Position numbers and translations under genes: made by a program
Notes under the pieces: generated by a model
The model's database searches: none
Told to the model about the DNA's origin: nothing
What the model saw: only the letters and a program-made list of their open reading frames with translations
Shown here: piece by piece, positions 1 through 6,584 of the stretch
Layout: every line of letters begins with the position of its first letter
Numbering within the stretch: the first letter of the stretch is position 1
Source of the DNA: Oscillospiraceae bacterium UBA4632
GTDB taxonomy: Bacteria > Bacillota > Clostridia > Oscillospirales > Oscillospiraceae
Direction: 5' to 3'
Length of the DNA stretch: 6,670 nucleotides
NCBI GenBank assembly: GCA_002405995.1
Contig: DHMW01000100.1
Span: 4,481-11,150 of the forward strand

Positions 1-1520
1 CCCTTTTCCACGCCGAAATGCACATCCGCCATCGCCGCGAGCTGCGGCAGATGCGTTACGCACAGCACCTGGCGGGTGCGCGAGAGCCGCGCAAGCTTTT
101 CCGCCACGCGCTGGGCAGCCCTGCCCGAAACGCCGGTGTCCACCTCGTCGAACACCATGGTCATCACGCTGTCCTGCTCGGCCAGCACGTTCTTCAGCGC
201 CAGCATGATACGCGACAGCTCGCCGCCGGAGGCGATCTTCTGGATCGGCCGCAGCGCCTCGCCCACGTTGGCGGACATCAGGAACGCCGCCGCATCGACA
301 CCGTCCTCAGCAAGCTCTTTTTCCTGAAAGTCGATGGAAAAGCGGAGCTTCGGCATATCAAGCTCGGATAATTCCCGGGAAATACGCGCCTCCAGCTCCC
401 TTGCCGCAGCCCTGCGGCGCGCAGACAGCGCGTGCGCCGCCTCCATCGCCGCAGCCTCCTGCCTGTTCTCCGTCTGCCGAAGCTGCGCGATGCGGTCATC
501 CGCATATTCAATGCGGTCCAGCTCGCCGCGCGACCTTTCAAGATACGCAAGCATCTCTTCCACGCTTGCACCGTATTTCTTTTTCAGCCGGTAGAGCTGG
601 TCGCAGCGTGCTTCCACCATGTCCAGCTCCTGCGGCGAAAAGTCATATTCATTCTTTTTATCGCGTATGGTTTCCGCAAGGTCATAGACTTCACAGCGCA
701 GCCCCTCCAGCCGGTCCGACAGCGCGGTGAATTCATCGCCAAGACCCCGCAGCCCCCGCAGGGCGTCCTCCGCCTGCTTGATGGCAGCTACAGCGCCGGA
801 GAAATCATCTCCGCCGTTCAGGCAGGCATCCGCCTCCGAGACCGACGAAAGGAACCGCTCCCCGTTCCGCAGGATATTGCGCCGGGTGAGAAGCTCTTCC
901 TCCTCCCCTTCGCGGAGATCTGCCCGCTCCAGCTCATCGATCTGGTGGTGCAGCATATCCACGCGGCGTGCCTTTTCCGCCTCGTCCATCCGCAGCGCTT
1001 CGATCTGCCTGCGCGTTTCCCGCAGCGCGCGGAAGCGTTCCGCGCAGAGCGCGAGCGCATCGTCCACGCGTCCGAAGCGGTCAAGATAGGCAAGATGCTG
1101 CTCCTCGTCGAGCAGCTGCTGCCCGTCGTGCTGGCCGTGGATATTGAGCAGGCTCGCGCCGATGCATCTGAGCTGCGCGACCGTCACCGGGCGCCCGTTC
1201 ACGCGGCAGACGTTTTTCCCGTCGCCGTGCAGCTCGCGCTGCAAGAGGACGCTGCCGTCCTCCTCAGGGGAAAGGCCGTTTTCCGCAAAGCCCGGCAGGT
1301 CTGCGGGAACATCGCCGAACGCCGCGCTCACGAACGCTTTGTCAGCCCCCGTGCGGATCAGCTCGCGCGAGGTGCGCTGGCCGAGCACGGCGCCGAGCGC
1401 ATCGATCACGATGGATTTACCCGCGCCGGTCTCGCCGGTGAGCGCATTGAAGCCGCGCCCGAACGAAATGTCCGCGCGTTCAATGATCGCGATATTCTCG
1501 ATGTGCAGCAGCTCCAGCAT
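1..1520 (-). CDS. recN: DNA repair protein RecN (SMC-like ATPase), C-terminus cut by window edge
   Basis: RecN is a cytoplasmic SMC-family ATPase that gathers at double-strand breaks and helps RecA-dependent repair. The frame runs open from an ATG at 1520 to the window edge, giving 506 residues; the family is about 550-570, so roughly the last 50 are missing. The start reads MLELLHIENIAIIE, a typical RecN opening. Walker A GETGAGKS lies at 29-36, a NIHGQHDGQQLL segment at 126-137, a long charged, probably coiled-coil middle at about 150-370, the ABC signature SGGELSR at 431-437, Walker B with FDEVDTG near 457-463 (D458, E459), and a THLPQ switch motif close to the visible end. The ATG is 3 nt after the argR stop with no good Shine-Dalgarno of its own, so translation probably depends on coupling to argR. 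It is the last gene seen in the operon. The identification is essentially certain. Confidence 0.98.
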   Translation of the reverse strand, partial: MLELLHIENIAIIERADISFGRGFNALTGETGAGKSIVIDALGAVLGQRTSRELIRTGADKAFVSAAFGDVPADLPGFAENGLSPEEDGSVLLQRELHGDGKNVCRVNGRPVTVAQLRCIGASLLNIHGQHDGQQLLDEEQHLAYLDRFGRVDDALALCAERFRALRETRRQIEALRMDEAEKARRVDMLHHQIDELERADLREGEEEELLTRRNILRNGERFLSSVSEADACLNGGDDFSGAVAAIKQAEDALRGLRGLGDEFTALSDRLEGLRCEVYDLAETIRDKKNEYDFSPQELDMVEARCDQLYRLKKKYGASVEEMLAYLERSRGELDRIEYADDRIAQLRQTENRQEAAAMEAAHALSARRRAAARELEARISRELSELDMPKLRFSIDFQEKELAEDGVDAAAFLMSANVGEALRPIQKIASGGELSRIMLALKNVLAEQDSVMTMVFDEVDTGVSGRAAQRVAEKLARLSRTRQVLCVTHLPQLAAMADVHFGVEK

Positions 1521-1523
1521 CGC

Positions 1524-1991
1524 TTACCGGTGCTGGCGCTGGCGGCGCATTTCCTCGATCTCGCTGCACAGCTCGAGCGCGGACTCGTTTTCGCGCATCA
1601 CGACAAGGACCGTATCGTCGCCCGCCACAGTGCCGACCTTGGAGGGGATATCCATCCCGTCAAACGCGGCGCCCGCTGCGGGACCGAGCCCCGGCATCGT
1701 CTTGATCAGGACGAGGTTCTGTGCGCAGTCCACCGAAATGATGCTCTCGCGCAGAATGGTCTGCAGGCGGTCAGCAAGGTTGAGCTTCACCTTCTGCGCA
1801 GACACAGCGTAGCGATAGGTGCCGCTGCCGGTCGGCTCCTTGATCAGGTGCAGCTGCTTGATATCGCGCGAGATCGTCGCCTGCGTGCAGGAGATTCCCT
1901 CCTCGCGCAGCCGGTCGATCAGCTGCTCCTGCGTTTCGATCGCCTCCGCGGCAATGATCGCAAGGATCTTGTCCTGTCTCTCATTCTTCAT
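1524..1991 (-). CDS. argR: Arginine repressor ArgR/AhrC
   Basis: This is the hexameric arginine-sensing transcription factor that represses arginine biosynthesis and, in Bacillus (AhrC), activates catabolism. The product is 155 aa, close to the usual 150. The N-terminal winged helix (about 1-65) carries IETQEQL at 18-24 and the DNA-recognition segment TQATISRDIKQLHL at 36-49, very like AhrC. The C-terminal oligomerisation and arginine-binding domain (about 75-140) carries KTMPG at 97-101 and the diagnostic GDDT at 124-127. A short basic tail follows. I chose the ATG at 1991 because a GGGAGG Shine-Dalgarno ends 8 nt before it; an in-frame GTG at 1994 is also possible. The start overlaps the end of nadK by 11 nt, and the stop is 3 nt before recN. 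The argR-recN pairing is common across Bacillota. I did not find a clear ARG box in the window. Confidence 0.97.
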   Translation of the reverse strand: MKNERQDKILAIIAAEAIETQEQLIDRLREEGISCTQATISRDIKQLHLIKEPTGSGTYRYAVSAQKVKLNLADRLQTILRESIISVDCAQNLVLIKTMPGLGPAAGAAFDGMDIPSKVGTVAGDDTVLVVMRENESALELCSEIEEMRRQRQHR

Positions 1992-2862
1992 CACTGTATC
2001 CTCCCATCAGCATTTTCTTTTGTAGTATTTCGCAAAAGCTCCGCTTACTCAGGCGCACGAGCTTTGTGTCGTATTTGGAGCGCCGGACCTCCACGCTGTC
2101 GCCGCTGCGCAGGGAAAACGCCCGCCCTCCGTCCACGCTCAAAAGCACTGGCTTATAACCGTTTTTCTCCGTCTGCACGGTGATGACGCGTTCAGGCGAG
2201 AGCACATAGGAATTGGCGTGCACACTGTGCGCGCAGATCGGCGAGACGATAAAATTGCGCGCCGTCGGCTCCACGACCGGCCCGCCCGCCGAAAGCGAGT
2301 ATGCCGTCGAGCCTGTGGGGCTTGCAACGATCACGCCGTCGCCTGCCACGTCCACAAGCTTGCCCTGCTCGGTATCGATGCGCAGGCGGATCACGCGCGA
2401 TACGCTGCCGCGCGCGATCAGCGCCTCGTTGAGCGCGAGGTTGGAGTAGATCACGCGCCCGTCGCGCTGCACGCTGACGTCGAGCATCATGCGGCTCTCG
2501 ATGTCGTACTTACCGTCGCAGAGGCCGCGCAGGCGCGCAAGGTCGCGGCTTTCAAGCTCCGCCATGAAGCCGAGGCTGCCGAGGTTGACGCCCAGCACCG
2601 GCACATCCTTGTGCGCGGCGGTCTTGGAAAGGTGCAGGATGGTCCCGTCGCCGCCGAAGGCAATGATCAGATCCGCGCCGCGCAGCTCCTGCTGCAGCGG
2701 CTCGATGGTCAGCCCGTAGCCCTCGGGCCGGTCCTGGTTCCGGAACGGCAGGCACACCACATTCGGACAGCCCGCCTCATCCAGCACGCGCTTTGCCTCC
2801 TTCGCCACGCGCAGCTGCGCATCGCGGTAGGGGTTGGGGCACAGGATCACCTTTTTGAGCAT
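1981..2862 (-). CDS. nadK: NAD kinase (ATP/polyphosphate-NAD kinase)
   Basis: NadK phosphorylates NAD+ to NADP+ in the cytoplasm and so sets the NADPH pool. The product is 293 aa, normal for the family (about 270-300). It shows the hallmark GGDGT at 70-74 with D72 as the expected catalytic/metal residue, then GVNLGSLGFM at 91-100, the NE pair at 145-146, and the second glycine-rich NAD-binding block GDGVIVASPTGSTAYSLSAG at 174-193. The ATG shares one base with the tlyA stop (TGATG) and follows an AAGGAGG Shine-Dalgarno at good spacing, so start and coupling are clear. Its 3' end overlaps argR. NadK next to TlyA and ArgR is a usual arrangement in Clostridia. No key residue is missing. Confidence 0.98.
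   Translation of the reverse strand: MLKKVILCPNPYRDAQLRVAKEAKRVLDEAGCPNVVCLPFRNQDRPEGYGLTIEPLQQELRGADLIIAFGGDGTILHLSKTAAHKDVPVLGVNLGSLGFMAELESRDLARLRGLCDGKYDIESRMMLDVSVQRDGRVIYSNLALNEALIARGSVSRVIRLRIDTEQGKLVDVAGDGVIVASPTGSTAYSLSAGGPVVEPTARNFIVSPICAHSVHANSYVLSPERVITVQTEKNGYKPVLLSVDGGRAFSLRSGDSVEVRRSKYDTKLVRLSKRSFCEILQKKMLMGGYSDEE
1998..2006 (-). promoter_or_regulatory. Ribosome binding site of argR
   Basis: A GGGAGG lies within the 3' end of nadK. It is 8 nt before the ATG at 1991 and 5 nt before an in-frame GTG at 1994, which favours the ATG. Confidence 0.75.
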
Positions 2863-3680
2863 CAGGTCCCCTCCTTCCCATGGTCGAGCGCCTGATGCGA
2901 CTGCTCGACAAGCGCGTTCAAGTCAAACTCCCTCTCCGCCCCCTCGCCGCTGGCGAGATAGCCGAGATATTCAATGTTCCCCTCCGGTCCGCGGATCGGA
3001 GAAAACGTGATATCAAGCACTGTAAAGCCGGATCGCTTTGCATGCACAAGGAAGTGCTCCAACACCTCAAGATGCACGGCAGGGTCGCGCACAACGCCCT
3101 TTTTCCCGACCTTTTCCCGGCCCGCCTCAAATTGCGGCTTGACAAGGCAGGCTACGTGCCCGTCCTCTTTCAGGACACGCCTGACCGCCGGCAGGATCAG
3201 CGAAAGCGAGATGAACGACACGTCGATGCTGGCAAAATCCAGCTCGTCCGGGATCTGCTCACGGTCAAGGTAGCGCGCGTTCGTGCGCTCCATGCTGACC
3301 ACGCGCTCGTCCGAGCGCAGCTTCCAGTCGAGCTGGCCGTAGCCAACGTCCACCGCATAGACCTTTTTGGCGCCGTTTTGCAGCATGCAGTCGGTAAAGC
3401 CGCCGGTCGATGCACCGATATCGGCGCAGATGCAGCCGTCCAGCCGGAGGCCGAAGACCGTCATTGCCTTTTCCAGCTTCAGCCCCCCGCGGCTGACATA
3501 GCGCAGCACATTGCCGCGCACCTCAACGTCCGCGTCGTTCGGAACGGCGGAGCCGGACTTGTCCACACGCTGGCCGTTCACGAATACCTGTCCGCTCATG
3601 ATGACCGCCTGCGCCCGCTGTCGCGTCTGCTCCAGCCCGCGCTCCACCAGCAGCACATCGAGTCTCGTTTTGTTGCTCAT
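2862..3680 (-). CDS. tlyA: TlyA-family rRNA (cytidine-2'-O)-methyltransferase / S4-domain protein
   Basis: TlyA-type enzymes put 2'-O-methyl groups on cytidines of 16S and/or 23S rRNA; older annotations call them hemolysin or FtsJ-like. The product is 272 aa, the usual length. An S4 RNA-binding domain covers about 4-63 (RLDVLLVERGL, then GQVFVNGQRVDKSG). The Rossmann SAM-dependent domain follows, with the SAM-binding loop DIGASTGGFTD at 87-97. A K-D-K-E catalytic set is visible: K68 (SRGGLKLEKA), D154 (SIDVSFISL), K181 (VKPQFE) and E237 (GPEGNIEYL). The start is the ATG at 3680, overlapping the dxs stop as ATGA, with a GGAGG Shine-Dalgarno 7 nt upstream. The reading frame is open further upstream (to 3869), but that part lies inside dxs and does not resemble the family. 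Which rRNA site it modifies cannot be told from sequence. Confidence 0.96.
   Translation of the reverse strand: MSNKTRLDVLLVERGLEQTRQRAQAVIMSGQVFVNGQRVDKSGSAVPNDADVEVRGNVLRYVSRGGLKLEKAMTVFGLRLDGCICADIGASTGGFTDCMLQNGAKKVYAVDVGYGQLDWKLRSDERVVSMERTNARYLDREQIPDELDFASIDVSFISLSLILPAVRRVLKEDGHVACLVKPQFEAGREKVGKKGVVRDPAVHLEVLEHFLVHAKRSGFTVLDITFSPIRGPEGNIEYLGYLASGEGAEREFDLNALVEQSHQALDHGKEGT
2867..2876 (-). promoter_or_regulatory. Ribosome binding site of nadK
   Basis: A strong AAGGAGGGG lies inside the last codons of tlyA, just ahead of the nadK ATG at 2862. It fixes the nadK start and supports independent re-initiation at the TGATG junction. Confidence 0.8.
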
Positions 3681-5524
3681 CGCAGCACCTCCGCGGCCTT
3701 TTTCGCAAGCGAGGCGACGTCCAGCCCGAACTCCCGGTAAAGCGCCTCCACCGATCCCTGCGCAGGGAACGTCTTGCCGAGGTTGCACAGCTCCAGCCGT
3801 TCGGGCGACATCTTGTTCCACGCAAGGATCGCCGCCATGCGCTGCCCCATGCAGCCAACGCTGGCGCACTCCTCCGCCACGAGCAGCGCCTTTGTTTTTC
3901 CGACGGCGCTGCGCATATCGCTGTCGTAAAGCGGGGAGATCGCGTTGATCTTGATCACGCGCGCGGAAATGCCCTCCCCCGCGAGGATATCCGCCGCGTC
4001 AAGCACGTTGTTGATCATTGTGCCGTAGGCACAGAGGGTGATATCCTCCCCCTCGCGCAGCGAAACGATATTTGCCGCCCCGCTGTCGGAGCGATATTCC
4101 CCCTCGCCGCCGCGCGGGTAACGGATGGCGACAGGCCCCTTGATCTCATAGATCGCGCGATGCAGCATCGCGCGCAGCTCGGCGAAGCTCGACGGGCAAA
4201 GCACCGTCATATTCGGGATATCGGAGAGGAACGTCGCGTCGAATATTCCGTGATGCGTCTCGCCGTCCGCGCCGACCATGCCTGCGCGATCGACCGCAAA
4301 AACAACGTGCAGGTCAGAGAGCGCCGTGTCGTGGATCAGCTGGTCATAGCCGCGCTGCAAAAAGCTCGAGTAGATCGCCACGACCGGTGTCAGCCCCTGC
4401 TTCGCCATGCCCGCAGCCATCGCCACGGCGTGCCCCTCGGCGATGCCGACGTCGAAAAAGCGGTCAGGATACCGTCCGGCAAAGTCATGCAGGCCGGTCC
4501 CGTCGCACATGGCGGCCGTGATCGCGCAGAGCTTCGGATCCGTCTGCGCCATGCGGCACAGCTCCTCGCCGAAAACGGCGGAAAAGTCCTGCTTGTGCGC
4601 GCGCGGCACGCCGAGCTTCGGGTCGAACGGCCCCACGCCGTGATAGCGCTCCGGCTCGCGCTCGGCAGGGCCGTAGCCCCTGCCCTTTTTCGTGTGCACA
4701 TGCACCACCACCGGGCACCGGAGCTCCTTTGCCCAGCGCAGCGTGTTGGTCAGCTTTTCCACGCTGTGCCCGTCCACAGGGCCAAGGTAGGTAAAGCCCA
4801 TATCCTCAAACATTGTGGAATTCGGCAGCAGCGCTTTTTTGAGATTCGTTTTCAGGTGATGGTTGAAATCATACACCGCGCGCCCCATCGCGCTGCGCTC
4901 CAGTACGTCGCGGTAGGTTTTCTTGAATTCGTAGTAGGCGGGCTTCGTGCGCAGCATGCCGAGATGCTGGCTCACCGCGCCGACATTGCTGCTGATGGAC
5001 ATGCCGTTGTCATTCAGGATAACGATCAGCGGCTCGCCGCTCGCGCCCGCGTTGTTGAGCCCCTCGTAGGCAAGCCCGCCGGAGAGCGCGCCGTCGCCGA
5101 TGAGGGCAAGGACGGCGTATTCCTCATGCAGCAGCGTGCGCGCCTTCGCCATGCCGAGCGCCACGGAAACGGAATTGGAGGCGTGCCCGGCAATAAAAGC
5201 GTCGTGCACGCTCTCGCGCGGCTTGGGAAAGCCGGAAATGCCGCCGTACTGCCGCAGCGTGCCGAACTGCTCTCGCCGCCCGGTAAGGATCTTGTGGGGA
5301 TAGCACTGGTGCCCCACGTCGAACACCAGCCGGTCGCGCGAGGTATCGAACACGCGGTGGATGGCGACCGTCAACTCGACCGCGCCGAGGTTGGAGGCAA
5401 GATGCCCTCCGGTCTTTGAAACGCTCTTCAGCAAAAATTCACGCAGCTCTGTACAAAGAAGCTGCGTTTGTGCGTCGTTGAGCGATTTGATGTCGTTGGG
5501 GTCATGGATGGTTTCGAGAATCAA
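3677..5524 (-). CDS. dxs: 1-deoxy-D-xylulose-5-phosphate synthase
   Basis: Dxs joins pyruvate and glyceraldehyde 3-phosphate, using thiamine diphosphate (ThDP), to make DXP, the entry to the MEP isoprenoid pathway and a precursor for thiamine and pyridoxal. The product is 615 aa, family-typical. It shows TGGHLASNLG at 38-47 (H41 equals the conserved catalytic histidine), FDVGHQCYPHKILTGRR at 68-84, and GHASNS at 113-118. The ThDP/Mg motif runs from GDG at 143-145 to NDN at 171-173. The transketolase domain carries FDVGIAEGHA at 357-366 (E363 expected catalytic) and DRAG at 412-415, and a C-terminal domain ends in LR. The start is a TTG at 5524: the following ILETIHDPNDIKSL matches the family N-terminus, no ATG or GTG lies nearby, and a weak GAAGGG sits 7 nt upstream. 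It starts 15 nt after oapA ends. Confidence 0.98.
   Translation of the reverse strand: MILETIHDPNDIKSLNDAQTQLLCTELREFLLKSVSKTGGHLASNLGAVELTVAIHRVFDTSRDRLVFDVGHQCYPHKILTGRREQFGTLRQYGGISGFPKPRESVHDAFIAGHASNSVSVALGMAKARTLLHEEYAVLALIGDGALSGGLAYEGLNNAGASGEPLIVILNDNGMSISSNVGAVSQHLGMLRTKPAYYEFKKTYRDVLERSAMGRAVYDFNHHLKTNLKKALLPNSTMFEDMGFTYLGPVDGHSVEKLTNTLRWAKELRCPVVVHVHTKKGRGYGPAEREPERYHGVGPFDPKLGVPRAHKQDFSAVFGEELCRMAQTDPKLCAITAAMCDGTGLHDFAGRYPDRFFDVGIAEGHAVAMAAGMAKQGLTPVVAIYSSFLQRGYDQLIHDTALSDLHVVFAVDRAGMVGADGETHHGIFDATFLSDIPNMTVLCPSSFAELRAMLHRAIYEIKGPVAIRYPRGGEGEYRSDSGAANIVSLREGEDITLCAYGTMINNVLDAADILAGEGISARVIKINAISPLYDSDMRSAVGKTKALLVAEECASVGCMGQRMAAILAWNKMSPERLELCNLGKTFPAQGSVEALYREFGLDVASLAKKAAEVLR
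3686..3692 (-). promoter_or_regulatory. Ribosome binding site of tlyA
   Basis: A GGAGG lies within the 3' end of dxs, 7 nt before the tlyA ATG at 3680. It decides for this start over the longer open frame that runs back to 3869 inside dxs. Confidence 0.8.
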
Positions 5525-5539
5525 TGGTCTGCCCTTCTT

Positions 5540-6139
5540 TTATCTGACAAGATGCAGCACCGACAGCGCCTTTGCCGTCAGGTAGATGACATCCTTGCTC
5601 TTTTTCATGGCGACCTTCTTGCCGATCGCCTTGCCGCCGATCGTCAGGCCGGAGATCAGCGCCGTGACCACCGTGGACACGATGATGCTGCGCCAGCCAA
5701 AGCTCTGCTGCAGCAGCACGACAATGACCGTCGCGGTCGAGCCGCTGACGATGCCGCAGATATCGCCGACCACGTCGTTGCAGAAGGAGGCGACCTTTTC
5801 CGCGTTGCGGATGAGGTAGAGCGCCTCCCTTGCGCCCTTGACGCGGTGCGCGGCCATGGAATTGAACGGCTTGGGATTCGCCGCCGTCACGGCGACGCCG
5901 ATGATATCGAACAGAATGCCGAGCGCGATGAACAGCAGCAGGATCAGCGTCGCGCTCGCATAGCCGGCGTCCTCCAGCACTGCGCCGGAGCACAGGCTCA
6001 TCGCCGCGGAAAGAGCCACCGCGATGAGAAATACGCGGATGACCCAGCGGGCATGGCTCGGCGTCTTGTCGGTTTTTTTCTGGTTCTTTCGCGTCTCTTC
6101 GTTTGCTTCGTCTTCGTCTTCCAAGGCTTTCTTCCTCAT
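5540..6139 (-). CDS. oapA: OLE RNA-associated membrane protein OapA (CNNM/DUF21-like)
   Basis: OapA is the known membrane partner that binds OLE RNA and holds it at the membrane. This 199-aa product begins with a highly charged, probably cytoplasmic tail (1-31, Glu/Asp then Lys-rich). Four hydrophobic segments follow, at about 32-52, 61-86, 127-147 and 151-171. A conserved-looking polar loop (88-126) contains NPKPFNSMAAHRVKGA and ends in FCNDVVGDICG, giving a DxxxD pair at D122 and D126. The loop resembles CNNM/CorB (DUF21) Mg2+ proteins, and genes like this are often labelled CorB. The C-terminus (about 170-183) is rich in Gly and Lys and could bind RNA. It lies between the structured RNA and dxs, as oapA does in known OLE operons. 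The ATG at 6139 has no Shine-Dalgarno, and a TTG at 6124 is an alternative start. The open frame continuing to 6313 lies within the RNA and is not coding-like. The family call is confident; function in this organism is inferred. Confidence 0.9.
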   Translation of the reverse strand: MRKKALEDEDEANEETRKNQKKTDKTPSHARWVIRVFLIAVALSAAMSLCSGAVLEDAGYASATLILLLFIALGILFDIIGVAVTAANPKPFNSMAAHRVKGAREALYLIRNAEKVASFCNDVVGDICGIVSGSTATVIVVLLQQSFGWRSIIVSTVVTALISGLTIGGKAIGKKVAMKKSKDVIYLTAKALSVLHLVR

Positions 6140-6162
6140 GTTTTCGATCAAAAATGTGCTAA

Positions 6163-6237
6163 GGCAACGGCAGCAGCAGAAGGTAATCCTGCGGCATAGG
6201 TCGGGTTGGCTTTCCCCACAGCGCACCTCTCGTTGCC
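6163..6237 (-). other. Stem near the 3' end of the OLE RNA
   Basis: The repeat GGCAACG (6163-6169) and CGTTGCC (6231-6237) gives a perfect 7-bp stem enclosing about 61 nt. It lies about 24 nt before the oapA ATG and is followed by a U5 run at 6150-6154. The loop is far too long and the U-run too distant (8 nt) for a classical rho-independent terminator, so I read it as a closing helix of the RNA's 3' domain. Confidence 0.6.
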
Positions 6238-6325
6238 GATGGAGGCGGTTCCCCCTTAGGCGCTGCACCCCGTTGTTTCCAGACGAGGTACCCGATTGCC
6301 ACTTAGTCCGCACTGTAACCCTTCC

Positions 6326-6342
6326 GCTGCCCTTGCGACAGC
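6326..6342 (-). other. GCAA-type hairpin inside the OLE RNA
   Basis: On the minus strand GCUGUC (6342-6337) pairs with GGCAGC (6331-6326), using one U-G wobble (6338 with 6330), around a GCAAG loop. On the plus strand the same position would be an A-C mismatch, so this arm favours the minus-strand transcript. The loop resembles a GNRA loop with one extra G and could make a tertiary contact. Confidence 0.65.
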
Positions 6343-6479
6343 CTAGGCGATTTCCGCCCCGGAGTCACGCCGTTTCTTATCCTCTTTTGCAGGAAAGATT
6401 TCAAGGAGCGATCGTGCTTCGCCCTTGGCCAGGGTCTGCACGTTGTTCTCCTATCCGCCTCCCCCACGCAAGGCAGGCT

Positions 6480-6495
6480 ACGCTGCACACAGCGT
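6480..6495 (-). other. Hairpin with UGUG loop inside the OLE RNA
   Basis: A perfect 6-bp stem (6480-6485 with 6490-6495, ACGCTG/CAGCGT) closes a four-base loop that reads UGUG in the RNA. It is a compact local arm, compatible with either strand on sequence alone; I assign it to the minus strand because the surrounding RNA is read that way. Confidence 0.65.
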
Positions 6496-6548
6496 TCGCG
6501 GCATAAAGCCGGGTAGCACCGCAATGCAGGTTCACATCCCGCCCCGTA

Positions 6549-6584
6549 CCGGAGTCGCGTACCCAAAACGGGAGTCCGCTCCGG
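6549..6584 (-). other. Hairpin inside the OLE RNA
   Basis: The inverted repeat CCGGAG (6549-6554) and CTCCGG (6579-6584) forms a perfect 6-bp G/C-rich stem. It can be extended past a single A/C mismatch by two pairs (6546-6547 with 6586-6587). An inner CCC/GGG pairing (6562-6564 with 6570-6572) closes a five-base loop. It is probably one arm of the OLE fold; the pairing itself is seen directly, its role is not. Confidence 0.7.

Noticed and set aside
432..2183. A 583-codon open frame on the plus strand
   Set aside because: It lies antisense across recN, argR and part of nadK, is full of Arg/His/Ala/Leu typical of GC-rich shadow frames, and matches no family. The minus-strand genes there carry complete motifs.
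4160..5419. A 419-codon open frame on the plus strand opposite dxs
   Set aside because: It is an antisense shadow of dxs with His/Arg/Ala-rich composition and no recognisable domain or ribosome binding site.
6150..6237. Rho-independent terminator after the RNA
   Set aside because: The stem encloses about 61 nt and the U-run is only five bases and detached from the stem, so it does not have the form of an intrinsic terminator.
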